Positions 46,003 to 56,411 of a DNA stretch of 64,000 nt are shown here, piece after piece. Source of the DNA: Sorex araneus. Taxonomy: Eukaryota; Chordata; Mammalia; Eulipotyphla; Soricidae. Numbering within the stretch: position 1 is the first letter of the stretch; each line of letters opens with the position of its first letter. The stretch is taken from positions 114,958,259 through 115,022,258 of the forward strand of contig NC_073305.1 in NCBI RefSeq assembly GCF_027595985.1, in the 5' to 3' direction. A model generated the notes under the pieces. The model searched no databases and had not been told where the DNA came from. It was given only the letters and a program-made list of their open reading frames with translations. A program made the position numbers and the translations under genes.

Positions 46003-47947
46003 AAAAAATGCTCCACATTGCTAGTCATCAGGGAGATGCAAATCAAAACAACAATGGATATCATCTCACACCACAGAGACTGGCACACATTCAAAAGAAC
46101 AAAAGCAACCAGTGCTGGTGTGGATGTGGGGAAAAAGGGACGCTCTTTCACTGTTGGTGGGAATGTCTACTGGTCCAGCCTTTCTGGAAAACAATATGGA
46201 CAGTCCTTCAAAACTAGAAATTGAGCTTCCATATGACCCCACAATACTACTTCTGGAAATATATCCTGAGGATGCAAAAAGGCAGAGTAGAAATGACATC
46301 TGTACCTATATGTTCACTGCAGCACTGCTCACAATATCCAAAATCTGGACACAACCCGAATGCCCTAGAACAGTTAAAGAAACTTTGGTACTTCTACACA
46401 ATGGAATACTATGCAACTGTTAGGAGAGATGAAATCATGAAATTTGCTTATAAATGGATAAACATGGAGAGTATCATGCTAAGTGAAATGAGTCAGAAAG
46501 AGAGGGACAGACATAGAAGGACTGCACTCATCTGTGGAATATAGAATAGCATCACATGAGGCTGACACCCAAGGACAGTAGATACGAGGGACAGGAGGAT
46601 TGCCCCATAGCTGGAAGACTGCTTCATGAGCGGAGGAGAGAAGGCAGATGGAATAGAGAAGGGATCACTAAGAAAATGATGACTGGAGGAACCAGTTGGG
46701 ACGGGAGATGCATGCCGAAAGTAGATAATGGAACACACATGATGACCTCTCAGTGTCTGTGTTGCAAACCATAATGCCCAAAAGTAGAGAGACAGTCTGG
46801 GGAATATTGTCTGCCATGGAGGCAGGGAGAGGTTGGGAAAGGAGGGTATACTGGAGATTTTGGTGATGGGGAATGTGCACTGGTGGAAGAATGGGTGTTT
46901 GATCATTGTGTGATTGTAACCCAAACATGAAAGCTTATAACCATCTCACAGTGATTCAATAAAATTTAAAAAATAAAATGAAATAAAAGATATTTCCAGC
47001 CATTAATCAAAATTTCCTGGTGGACATTTTCAAGGGCCACAACTATTCATTAGAACACACAATACAATTTCTAAATTGTGTTTTACAGTTCCACTGTAAA
47101 AACAGTGGTAGCTCCAGAGTTTGTTCACCAAAATGAGAGTGTCATTTCTCATACTACACCGAAGTCTAAGGAGAAAAAGACAAAGAAATGAAATCAAAAG
47201 AGACTGAATATGTGCCAGGGGAACCATCTTTCCAGGTCTTTGAGTACCCAGAGTATGATGACTACAAGGCAGAGGCTTTCCTGCGCCAGCAGAAGAGGAT
47301 AGAATGCTATAGCAAAGCAAAAGAAGCTTATGGGGGAAGAGGGGGGATGTTGCTACATTTTATGCTCAGCAGGGTTGTCTCCATGAGCAGAATATGAGAG
47401 AAGCCAGTCACCTTGCTGCTTGAGATCTTTGAGAAAGTCAAAGATCTTTGACTTGCCTCCCTGTTACCACAGAATGTTTTAGACCTCCATGGATTACATG
47501 TGGATGAAGCAATTGAACACTTGACACACTTGATGGCAGTTTTACAGTAAAAAACTGAAGAATTTAAGCCGAACGGTGGGAAGTCCTACCTGACAGTGGT
47601 TACAGGGAGAGGAAACCATAGTCAGAGAGGAGTTGCTCACATTAAACCAGCTGTCAGTAAATAACTCACAAGCCATAGTTTCAGGTTCTCTGAAATCAAA
47701 CCAGGGTGCTTGAAAGTCATGCTAAAGTAAAATAAATGTATTTGATTTAGAATCATAAAGGTTTGTAGGATAAAATTAGTTTTTGTAGTAAATTCTGCTT
47801 TACTGTAAATGTGTTGTATTAAAAATAATGTCCGGTTATAAAATAGAAAAGCATTATGATGTTTTTCAGAATTCAAAAGTTTAGATTTTGTACTGAATCA
47901 CATGCCAAATATGTTGCCTGTTATTAAAGATATTTTATTGATTACAA

Positions 47948-48190
47948 CTAGAGCGATAGCACAGTGAGTAGGGTGTTTGCCTTGCACGCAGCCAACCTGG
48001 GTTCGATTCCTCCGTCCCTCTTGAAAGCCAGGCAAGCTACTGAGAGTATCCCACCCTCACGGCAGAGCCTGGCAAGCTGCTTGTGGTGTATTTGATATGC
48101 CAAAAATAGTAACAAGTCTCACAATGGAGATGTTACTGGTGCCCACTCGAGCAAATCGATGAACAATGGGAAGACAGAGCTACAGTGGAG
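47948..48190 (+). mobile_element. Type A SINE at the 3' end of the N4BP2 retrocopy
   Basis: Head agagcgatagcacagtgagt, body and 3' module ending gacagagctacagtg. It has no duplication of its own. Its right end touches aggtgcaat, whose other copy lies at the 5' end of the N4BP2 retrocopy. This fits joint insertion of retrocopy and SINE. Confidence 0.85.
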
Positions 48191-48338
48191 AGGTGCAATG
48201 GTAGTGGGATTGGTGTTGAAATATTGAATGTCTGTAACAAATCATTGTGAACAACTTTGTAAACCAGAGTGTTTATGTAAAGTGTAAGGGGAAAATAAAA
48301 TTTTAAAAAATAAGAATTTTTTAAAAAATGCTCCCAGA

Positions 48339-48610
48339 ATCATCTTAGACACATAAAGTTCACTCTAAAACTGAGAGCTTTCCTGAAGCTCTTTACTATA
48401 TCCGTGCTCATGTAGTAAATTAGAATGTCTAACAAAAAACTCAGAGTCACTAGAATGAGGAAGGGGCAACTGATTTGCAACAGAATTATCTGCTATGCTC
48501 CTCTCATTCTGAACTGTCTGTATTTTAACTTTAGGTGGGAAACTATTTGTTTTTATGCTTTTGATTTGGAGCTAGGGATTTATACTCGAGAGACTTCTAA
48601 AATCTCAGGG
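48339..48610. other. No recognised feature
   Basis: Flank beyond the nested stack; no gene or repeat signature. Confidence 0.4.
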
Positions 48611-48615
48611 TTAGG

Positions 48616-48690
48616 ACGAATGGAGATGTTACTGAGACCACTCGAGAAAATCGATGATCAAAGGGATGATGATGATGATGATGATGACCC
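48616..48690 (+). mobile_element. RTE-like LINE or type A SINE 3' end with (GAT)n tail
   Basis: gacgaatggagatgttactg, then cactcgagaaaatcgatgat and a GAT trinucleotide run (about 48668-48687). The bases before aatggagat match the LINE fragment at 23.8 kb (gatgaatggagac) better than the SINE (gtctcacaatggagac). It may therefore be a severely truncated LINE end. Confidence 0.55.
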
Positions 48691-49833
48691 TTCTTGCTAC
48701 ATGAAAAGTTACTTGAGTGACACATTTTTATCATAATGATTAGTACAACATAGAAGAATACAGAAGAAAGCACAAAACATGCCTGCAGAGGAGAGGAAGG
48801 GAAGGAGGGAGAAAAATGGAGTTGGCCAGAATATTTATTCCTCTTCTCTACTCTCAGTGGTCAGTCTATGTCGCTTGAAAAAGTCTAGTTCCTTTCAAAA
48901 CAGCTTCTGTCCAGCCACTCTTCATCTGGATTCCAGAAACTCTTCCTTGTTCCTTCAGACCTTCGGAAGGTGACAGCTGTCTATTTCTAAACCCATGCAT
49001 GATATTTCACTGCTCTTAAGGTTCCCATTTAGCTGCCCCACAACTTAGTAAAATTGCTAAAAGACCCTCAAATTATTCTGTTTTGGGAACATTTCATAAA
49101 TATAAGGAAATAAAGTTGAATCCATATTTTGTTAGAAAACTGATACTCTAGCCAGCCTATTTTCAGTCCAACCCCATACAAACTGTAGACATCAATTTCA
49201 TAAACAGGTTTTAGACTATTTATTCTGGATATACTTTCATATGCATGTGTATAACATGATATCTATACAAAAATATACATACACATACACTTCTGTCTGT
49301 ATGCATATAGAGTTAATCTTCACTTAATGGTAAGTATACATTTTGAAAAATTTATCCTTAGGCAATTTTGTCATTACACAGACATTAAAAAATATAATTA
49401 TGATTTATAGCTTATATGTACTCTGCTACAGACATAGGTTATATGACATAGTTTATCAAGACCACATTGTATACCTGGTTTGTTACAGACCAAAAAGTCA
49501 TTAAGAGATTCATAATTTCAAGTATATACAAGTATCATGTTCATAGACACAGATATATGCACATACTTGTTGTGTTTTTCAATGAGCTATCATGTTTTAC
49601 ATATTGTTTCTGTTACTTTTCTTTTACTCCAGTATTTGATAGGAAATAGTTTCATGTCAATGAGTATTAATTTATCTTACTTTTTAAAATGGCTGAAGTT
49701 TGTCTTAAAATCAATTACCATAATTTATTCAACTTCCAATCAATTTATCTAGCTTATAACTTTAAAATATAAACAATATGACAATTCTTTTCTTAAATTT
49801 ACACCTTCATTCATATGTGCATAAATTTCTATT
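48691..49833. other. No recognised feature
   Basis: AT-rich sequence without supported genes or repeats. Confidence 0.4.
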
Positions 49834-49847
49834 AAAAAGATTCTTAG

Positions 49848-50452
49848 CGGTGAAGTCATGAACTTTGCATATAAGTGGATCAACATGGAAAGTATCATGC
49901 TAAGTGAAATGAGCCAGAAAGAGAGGGACAGACATACAAAGATTGCACTCATCTGTGGAATATAAAATGGCAGAGTAGGAGACTAATATCCAAGAATAGT
50001 AGTATATAATACCAGGAGGTTGGCTCCATGGCTTGGAAGCTAGCCTCACACGCTGGGGGAAAGTCATTCTAGATAGAGAAGGGAGCACCAAGTAAAATAT
50101 GATTGGAAATCCCAAGCTGGGAGGGAGATGCACGCTGAAAGTAGACTAGAGACTGAACATGATGGCGACTCAATATCCCTATTGCTAACTACAACACCCA
50201 AAAGGAGAGAGAAAGAGAACAAATTGGAATGCTCTGCCACAGAGGCGGAGCGGGGTGGGGGGGATGGGATAAAGGGGTGGGAGGGATACTGGGTTCATAA
50301 GTTGTGGAGAATGGACACTGGTGGAGGGATGGGTTCTTGAACATTGTATGAGGGAAACACAAGCACGAAGATGGGTAAATTTGTAACTGTACACTCACCG
50401 TGACTCACCAATTAAAAAATAAATAAATTGCTTAAAAAAGTAATAAAAAAGT
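49848..50452 (+). mobile_element. 5'-truncated L1 3' end
   Basis: Perfect 14-bp duplication aaaaagattcttag at 49834-49847 and 50453-50466. It contains the ORF2 end (aagtatcatgctaagtgaaa) and 3' UTR with cacccaaaaggagagagaaa, a G-rich run near 50252-50262 and an A-rich tail. Confidence 0.93.
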
Positions 50453-50521
50453 AAAAAGATTCTTAGAAGTTATTGGATTTAAGGTACAGCTTTAAAATTT
50501 TCATTGAGACTGCCAAGTTGA

Positions 50522-50682
50522 GGGGCAGGAGCGATAGTATAGGAGGTAGCATGCCTTACTTGCGTGCAACCAACCACGGTTCAATCCCTGGTATTCCATA
50601 TGGTTCTCTGAGCATCCTCAGAGCCAGGAATAACCCCTGAGTATCACCAGGTGTGACCTAAAACAGAAAAAAAAAAAAAAGA
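50522..50682 (+). mobile_element. Type B SINE
   Basis: ggggcaggagcgatagtata head, cacggttcaatccctggt, and the end gtgtgacctaaaacag plus poly(A). Flanks actgccaagttg and acttccaagctg suggest a duplication with two mismatches. Confidence 0.82.
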
Positions 50683-50809
50683 AACTTCCAAGCTGTGTCC
50701 AAAAGAGTATCACCAGTTTTCTCTTCCATCCACAGCGAAAGAAGAGGCCGGTTTCTTCATACTTGCTTAAATAGATATTATCCATATTTTCAATTTGGGC
50801 ATTAGAGGG

Positions 50810-51160
50810 TTAAAAAAATTTCATTACTGTTTTGTTGCACATTTTTCTGATTACTATTGTTGTTGAGCATCTTTTCATATGTTTATTGGCCATTTGGGTT
50901 TTTTATTCTAGGAACCGGCTCTTCATATCTTTCATATATTTTTTCTAATTGTTTGTCTTTTGTAAAATATAAAGGACAGTTGTATATGTTCAGTATATTA
51001 ATCTTTTGCCTTTTAAATCTATTGCAAACATTTTCACCCCATGTCACTTATCTTTTGCTATTGTTTATAGAGTTTTTTTTGTCTCTAGAAATTACTAATT
51101 CCATAAAGTTAAATCCATTAGCTCTTTTGTCATTTTATTCTTTAAGCTCTTTCTAGCTGA
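50810..51160 (-). mobile_element. Old L1 fragment, antisense
   Basis: gttgagcatcttttcatatg, then tattggccatttgg, and taatcttttgccttttaaat correspond to the minus strand of the L1 ORF2 3' region. Diverged ancient copy. Confidence 0.6.
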
Positions 51161-51524
51161 GGAATATAAGGAGAAAAACATTTAAAGAGGTAAATTAAAG
51201 TCTCTTAATTATGTTATGAGTTTATTTAATGAACTTATCTTACTATTATTTTTTAAATAGCGTGATAAAAAGTCGGCTATTTCCTTTGTTTTACAGGTCT
51301 CTTGCATTTAACACAAGCAAAGATTATTTTGTAAACAAACACCACACTATAATAAAGAACAGTTTCATCAACCCAAAAATACTCCTGTTGATTCACTTTA
51401 GTAACACAACCCTTGCCGTAGATTTCTGGACAGTCTGATGATCATTATTATTATTCATCATTACTATTATCCCATATTTCCCAGAACATCATATAAAAGG
51501 GATCATACAACATGTTACAATACT
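51161..51524. other. No recognised feature
   Basis: AT-rich DNA, short (ATT) rich run at 51440-51475. No feature supported. Confidence 0.4.
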
Positions 51525-51690
51525 TCGTTTGTTGTTGTGCCGTACGTGGCAGTGCTCAGAACTAATCTAGGCCTGGTGGTCAGGGATCACTTTCAGTGGT
51601 GTTCAGGGGATTGTGCGGAGCCAGGAATAAAAACTGAGTACCTCACACTTGAAGGCAAGTGCTCTTCCGGAATCACATCCCCAGCCTCAG
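51525..51690 (-). mobile_element. Type B-like SINE, antisense, old
   Basis: ggtcagggatcactttcagt, gtgttcaggggattgtgcgg, and a reverse head near gaaggcaagtgctcttcc. Confidence 0.5.
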
Positions 51691-51884
51691 AGTATTAAAA
51701 ATATTTTAGTCTACTTCTTTCACTGAAAATAGTACCTTAAAAATTGATCTAAGGAAGGCGTTGTATGTACCAATACTTATTTCTCATCACTAAATAATAT
51801 TGTACTGTATAAATAAAGTAGCCACAATAAATCTAACCACCTACTGAAAGTTTTGGAGGGTTAGTTTCAGGGATAATGTATAGA

Positions 51885-52092
51885 AGGGTCACGCGGCCGA
51901 CCCAAGTTCGATTCCTCTGCCCCTCTTGGAGAGCCCGGCAAGCTACCGACAGTATCGAGCCCTCGCGGCAGCGCCTGGCAAGCTACCCGTGTGTATTGGA
52001 TATGCCAAAAACAGTAACAATAAGTCTCTCAATGAGAGACGTTACTGGTGCCCGCTCGAACAAATTGATGAGCAATGGGATGACAGTGACAT
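51885..52092 (+). mobile_element. Type A SINE, extended-hairpin subfamily, 5'-truncated
   Basis: Starts within the head (cacgcggccgacccaagttc). It differs from other copies at gtgtattggatatgcc and at the 3' hairpin gtctctcaatgagagac (52024-52040). Ends gggatgacagtgac. Confidence 0.88.
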
Positions 52093-52231
52093 AAATATTC
52101 AGGTACATATTTTTGAGTATATAGAAGTTTAAAATTTCAATAAATTCAATCCACCAAATTTTCTATTATGAATTATGCTTTTGTTGTCATGACTAAATAT
52201 TTGTTGATTTTCCTTCTATATTTTCTTTTAT

Positions 52232-52418
52232 TTTTATTTATTTATTTATTTTTGCTTTTTGGGTCACACCTGGTGATGCACAGGGGTTACTCCTGGCTCT
52301 GCACTCAGGAATTGCTCCTGGCGATGCTCAGGGGACCATATGGGATGCTGGGATTTGAACCCGGGTCGACTGAGTGCAAGGCAAATGCCCTACCCGCTGT
52401 GCTATTCCTCCAGTCCCC
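52232..52418 (-). mobile_element. Type B SINE, antisense, well preserved
   Basis: Perfect 16-bp duplication ctatattttcttttat at 52216-52231 and 52419-52434. T-rich start, then tttttgggtcacacctggtg, and reverse head ctgtgctattcctccagtc. Confidence 0.95.
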
Positions 52419-52434
52419 CTATATTTTCTTTTAT

Positions 52435-53444
52435 AGGGCTTATAAGTTTATATACTTTTTGCAATAAAGAGATCATTTTTAATTGATTTTCACTAAAACT
52501 TGATTTGAGTTTTATGTCAAGGAATATTGTCCTGTGTGTACATGTTAAATATTTCTCATAATTCTTCTTGAAAGATTGTTCATATCTATTAAATTATCTT
52601 TGAACAGCTATCAAAATTAATTAGTTATCAGGGGATGGAACGATTTATGGACTGTTTGTCCTGTTTCAGTAATCTATGTTCTTATCCCCTCACATACCAT
52701 GCATTGCTTTATAGTAAACCTCAAAAATAAGATTCTGTTATTTCCCCTTTCATTTCCTTTTCAAAAATATTTTGAAACTCTCTTGGTGCTTTGACTTTAC
52801 ATATACAACACCACCCTTTTCTGTTATAGGTGAATTTGAGGGATACTGACATCTCTGCTATGCTGAGTCTTTTGGTGATTGAACACCATGTATTCTATCA
52901 CATACTGAGAACTTAAAAAAAAAATGCAAGTGAACACCATGTATTCTATCAGATACTGAGAACTTTATTGGACCAGGAACATGAGTTTAACAAAGAACAA
53001 AGGAACAAAATTTTCTTGGTTTAATACTAAAAAGTTGTGTGGTTGTAAACACTGGTCCATTTCCTTTGAGTTTAACAAAGAACATGTGATTACTATGTGC
53101 AAGTGTGTGAGTTCAATCCATGGCACTGTATGGGCCCACAGCACCACTGGATGTAGCTTGATTTCCTGCAACACTTCGAGAAGGGGAATGCTGGTGGCCT
53201 CTTGGGCTTGAGCAAGCAATACCGTGAGGAGAGAATTGCTTGGAGAATTCTGGAACCCCTAGATACTATGGGTATAATTCTTTAAAATAAATTTCTTTCA
53301 CCATAATTTTGTAGTTTTTATTATACAGGTCCCACATGTTTGAGGATGACCCTTCTCTTTAGCCCCATCCCCACCCCCCCCTCAGCACTTCAATTTTTGC
53401 AATCCCTCAGCACTTCAATTTTTTAGGAAGGGCTTGAATAGTAT
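52435..53444. other. Unassigned stretch with internal direct repeats
   Basis: Contains a 34-bp direct repeat (52881-52914 and 52932-52965, one mismatch) and one member of a dispersed about 80-bp duplication (53004-53083). A faint old SINE (ttcaatccatggcactgtat) lies at about 53095-53215. No gene recognised. Confidence 0.45.
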
Positions 53445-53695
53445 TGGTACTATATCACTGTATCACTGTCATTCTGTTGCTCATTGATTTGCTCAAGCGG
53501 GCACCAGTAACGTCTCCATTGTGAGACTTGTTGTTATTGTTTTTGGCATAACAAATACTCCACGAGTAGCTTGCCAGGCTCTGCTGTGCAGACGAGATAC
53601 TCTCAGTAGTTTGCCGGGCTCTTCGAGAGGGATGGAGGAATTGAACCCGGGTTGGCCACGTGCAAGGCAAACACCCTACCCACTGTGCTATCGTT
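53445..53695 (-). mobile_element. Type A SINE, antisense, full length
   Basis: Repeated tatcactgtatcactgtc tail on the left and reverse head gtgctatcgtttcttc on the right. No poly(T). Confidence 0.88.
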
Positions 53696-53759
53696 TCTTC
53701 TTTTAAAGCTTTTCGAATTAAGGGTAATACCATATGGTCCTGGCCCATTGTTCTTAGGG

Positions 53760-53913
53760 AGACTTGTTTGAGTTGGAGGCCACACAGTACTTACTCCTGA
53801 TTTTCTGCTCAGGGATCACTTCTGGTGGCACTCTGGAAACTACATGTTGTACCAGGGATTCAAATCTCAGGTAGCAAATGCCTTAATCTCTACAATATTT
53901 CTCTGGGCCCTGT
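53760..53913 (-). mobile_element. Type B-like SINE, antisense, old
   Basis: cagtacttactcctgatttt, gtaccagggattcaaatctc, and atatttctctgggcc. Confidence 0.6.
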
Positions 53914-54089
53914 AGAGAGACTTTCAATGACCATTTCAATATCTTCACTTAAGATTTATCTGTTCAAGCAAAATTTTCTGGGTTTAATATTAGAAAGTTA
54001 TGTGGTTGTGAACACTTGTCCATTTCCTTTAAGTTGTACAATTTGTTTGCAATGAGCATTCATAGCTATTCTTTGACTTCTGGTTCTTT

Positions 54090-54247
54090 TTTATTTTCCT
54101 CTTTGAGTCACACCCGGCAATGCACAGAGGTTACTCCTGGCTCTGCACTCAGGCGGTGCTCAGGGGACCATATGGGATGCTGGGAATCAAACCCGGGTCG
54201 GCCGCGTGCAAGGCAAATGCCCTACCTGCTGTGCTATTGCTCCAGCC
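54090..54247 (-). mobile_element. Type B SINE, antisense, well preserved
   Basis: gagtcacacccggcaatgca, gggaatcaaacccgggtcgg, and gctattgctccagcccc. A short internal deletion follows ctctgcactcagg. Confidence 0.88.
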
Positions 54248-54559
54248 CCTGGATTTTTTTTCTTAATAAGTCTTCTCTGGTTTTCATGATGACTCTAGCA
54301 AGAGGAATCTACCAGTGATCCAGAAGCTAACATGCAGCAGTATTTTAATTCCCCGAGTCTTGGACATGCACCCAGGACCTGACTTGACTTAGGTCTGAAG
54401 TTCATTGTCAGGGGAGACACTCTGCTTGCAGTCAAGGTCTGACAAAATTGCTAAAATTCAGAACTGTAACAGCACACAGCATGACATAGCCAAGTGGATC
54501 TTTCCCTCTACAGGCGCCCACTGAGTGACTCCGTAGTCCTGCCTCTCCCCTGCTTGATC

Positions 54560-55400
54560 TGCAATTCTCACCTCAAAAGTTCTCTCCTCTGTCTGGAGAG
54601 TTCCAGGAACTCTAACCCTCTAACCACCCCCAACCCCTCTCCCTTGGACATTATGGTTTGCACTACAGGTATTGAAAAGTTCATGTGTTTGTCCCTTTAC
54701 CTACTTTTAGCACCCAATTCTTGTCCAGAGTGATCATTTCTAACTATCATTGTCATAGTGATCCTTTGTCTATCCTAACTGCCTTCCTGTCCTCAATACC
54801 ACTTGTGGCAAGCTTCCAACCAGTCCTCCTGGCTCTTGTTTCTATTGTTCTTGGTTATTCATCTCACATTTGTTTTTAATATCCCACAAATAAATGCAGT
54901 TATTCTATGTGTCCTTCTTTTTCTGACTTATTTCACTTAGCATGATACTCCCCATGTCCATCCATTTATAAGTGAATTTCATGACTTCATTTTTCTTACA
55001 GCTGCATAGTATTCCATTATATAGATGTACTGTAGTTTCTTTATCCAGTCATCTATTCTCGGGTACTCAGTTATTTCCAGATTCTGGCTACTCTGAATTG
55101 TGCTGAAATGAACATATAAATGCAGATGGTATTTCTACTGTGTGTTATGGGGCCCTTATGATATATTCCTAGAAGTGGTATTGCTAGGTCATACAGAAGT
55201 TTAATATCTAGTTTTTTGAGGAATTCCCATTTTGTTTTCCAAAATATTGGACCAGTTGTCATTTTCACCAAAAATGAAGGAGTGTCTCTTCCGCTCCACA
55301 CCCATGCCAGCACTGGTTGGTCTCATTCTTTTTGAAGTGTTCCAATTTCTGTAGTGTGAGAGATCTAATTGCTTTTATTTGCATCTTGAAACAATGTGAT
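54560..55400 (-). mobile_element. L1 3' part, antisense
   Basis: On the minus strand: end of ORF2 (about 55400-54900; the + strand shows cagctgcatagtattccat and the reversed aaatgagtcagaaag-type motif) followed by 3' UTR to about 54560. Frames are broken. Boundaries approximate. Confidence 0.75.
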
Positions 55401-55712
55401 TAGATCAGGTAATGCATTTAAAGCATCAGGCATAGTTCCAGTAATCGAAAATACTTTTTAAAACTAAAAACTAAAATACTCTAATCATTATTAGCTATTA
55501 TGAGCATTCAGAAGCAGCATTTTAAAAATTTTTTCTCAGTATTTCTGTATTAAGAAATTCAAATGACACCTTGCCTTATGTGAAACCCTAAACTATGGGG
55601 AATATGAAGTTGTAAAATGTGTCACATCTTCCTTCCAAATCTTGTCATCTGAAGGAGGAATAAGACGTGTCCAAGAATATGTAATATGTGACTGAATAAA
55701 AGTCATGCTATA

Positions 55713-55716
<4 letters not shown>

Positions 55717-55743
<27 letters not shown>
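55717..55743. repeat. (TA)n microsatellite
   Basis: About 27 bp of TA directly at the 5' edge of an L1 remnant. Confidence 0.95.
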
Positions 55744-55745
<2 letters not shown>

Positions 55746-56122
55746 AATACTACTTGGTCATAAGAAAAAGTCATGCAATTTTCTGCTACATGGAGGGATC
55801 TGGAGAGTATCATGGTGAGTGAAGTTAGCAAGACAGAGAGAGATTGACACACAATGATCTTTCACATATGTGGGATATAAAGAGATATCATGGTGCAATA
55901 ACAATGCCAAAGACAATGGAAATAAAGAACATGAGAACTGGTATTCGGTAGAAAACATGCCACTTGAGGAGGCTAAGGGAAAGGGATAGGATGGGAGGTG
56001 CAGGGGCCAGGGCAGTGGAGGCAGGGGGGGATAAGCAACACTTATGGTGGAGGGAAGCATTCAACTGGGAGGAGAATGTGTTGCTTAAAGGTGGTAAAAT
56101 ATTATGTATGATACCCTACTAG

Positions 56123-56374
56123 TGGGCTGGAGCGATAGCACAGCAGGTAAGGCATTTGCCTTGCACACAGCAGACCTGGGTTCAATTCCTCCATCCCTCT
56201 CAGAGAGCCCGGCAAACTACTGAGAGTATCCCGCCCGCACAGTAGAGGCTGGCAAGCTACCCGTGGTGTATTCGATATGCCAGAAACAGTAACAACAAAT
56301 CTCACAATGGAGACTTTACTGGTGCCCGCTTGAGCAAATCAATGAACAATGGGATGACAGTGCAGTGCTACAGT
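56123..56374 (+). mobile_element. Type A SINE, full length
   Basis: gggctggagcgatagcacag head, complete body and 3' module, with a gacagtgcagtgctacagtg tail. Flanks accctactagt and accctatcagt form an imperfect duplication. Confidence 0.9.
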
Positions 56375-56411
56375 GCCACCCTATCAGTAACATGCAAAAC
56401 ATGTCTGTACA

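Larger units (their letters stand above)
42154..46986 (+). mobile_element. 5'-truncated L1 inside the N4BP2 retrocopy (level 3)
   Basis: Perfect 17-bp duplication aagatatttccagccat at 42137-42153 and 46987-47003. It starts in the ORF2 endonuclease domain (KKAGVAILV; then VGDFNTSLSPLDRS and FSDHDALKLEINH, the Asp/Asn and Asp/His catalytic motifs). It continues through the RT ([51 protein letters not shown]) to the C-terminus, 3' UTR (46540-46970) and A-rich end. ORF1 and the 5' UTR are missing. Stops (for example 42197) and frameshifts are frequent, and the RT active site is FAND instead of FADD. A SINE and a second L1 are inserted in it. Confidence 0.93.
40973..47947 (+). pseudogene. N4BP2: N4BP2 retrocopy (C-terminal third plus 3' UTR), interrupted by L1 (level 2)
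   Basis: The parent, NEDD4-binding protein 2, is a large protein with a C-terminal Smr domain. The left part (40973-42153) reads as its Ser-rich region and on into LSELFGPVGIDS, CVVHIDLNLAKVIHEKW, REIMSEEIALREKHGLKRD and KEKQLFKIFPAIN. The right part (from 46987) continues QNFLVDIF, then VFEYPEYDDYKAEAFLRQQK, LDLHGLHVDEAIEHL (Smr motif), GRGNHSQRGVAHIKPAV and the last codons SEIKPGCLKVMLK with TAA at 47728-47730. A 3' UTR follows, with attaaa near 47922. Intron absence, 5' truncation and many stops and frameshifts mark a dead processed copy. A 9-bp duplication aggtgcaat (40964-40972 and 48191-48199) brackets retrocopy plus adjoining SINE. There is no poly(A). The match is by recognition of the protein; no search was run. 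Confidence 0.85.
39934..48322 (+). mobile_element. Outer L1 composite (level 1), split by N4BP2 retrocopy
   Basis: A 16-bp perfect duplication aaaaaatgctcccaga (39918-39933 and 48323-48338) brackets 8.4 kb. The outer element itself is 39934-40963 plus about 48200-48322. It starts in a CpG-poor 5' unit (cataaataaatcttgaaagagatc-like end near 40018), runs into an L1-type tail with an expanded (GA)n at 40560-40665, and resumes after the inner insertion with ggtagtgggattggtgttg, gtgaacaactttgtaaacc and an A-rich end. Joining the two parts across the inner insertion gives one continuous tail. Confidence 0.7.

Noticed and set aside
45415-48338. Shared aaaaaatgctc in the outer duplication and the nested L1 duplication taken as one recombination event
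   Set aside because: The inner copy is native L1 ORF2 sequence (aaaaaatgctccacattg) and the outer one is flanking genomic sequence (aaaaaatgctcccaga). The match is probably coincidental.
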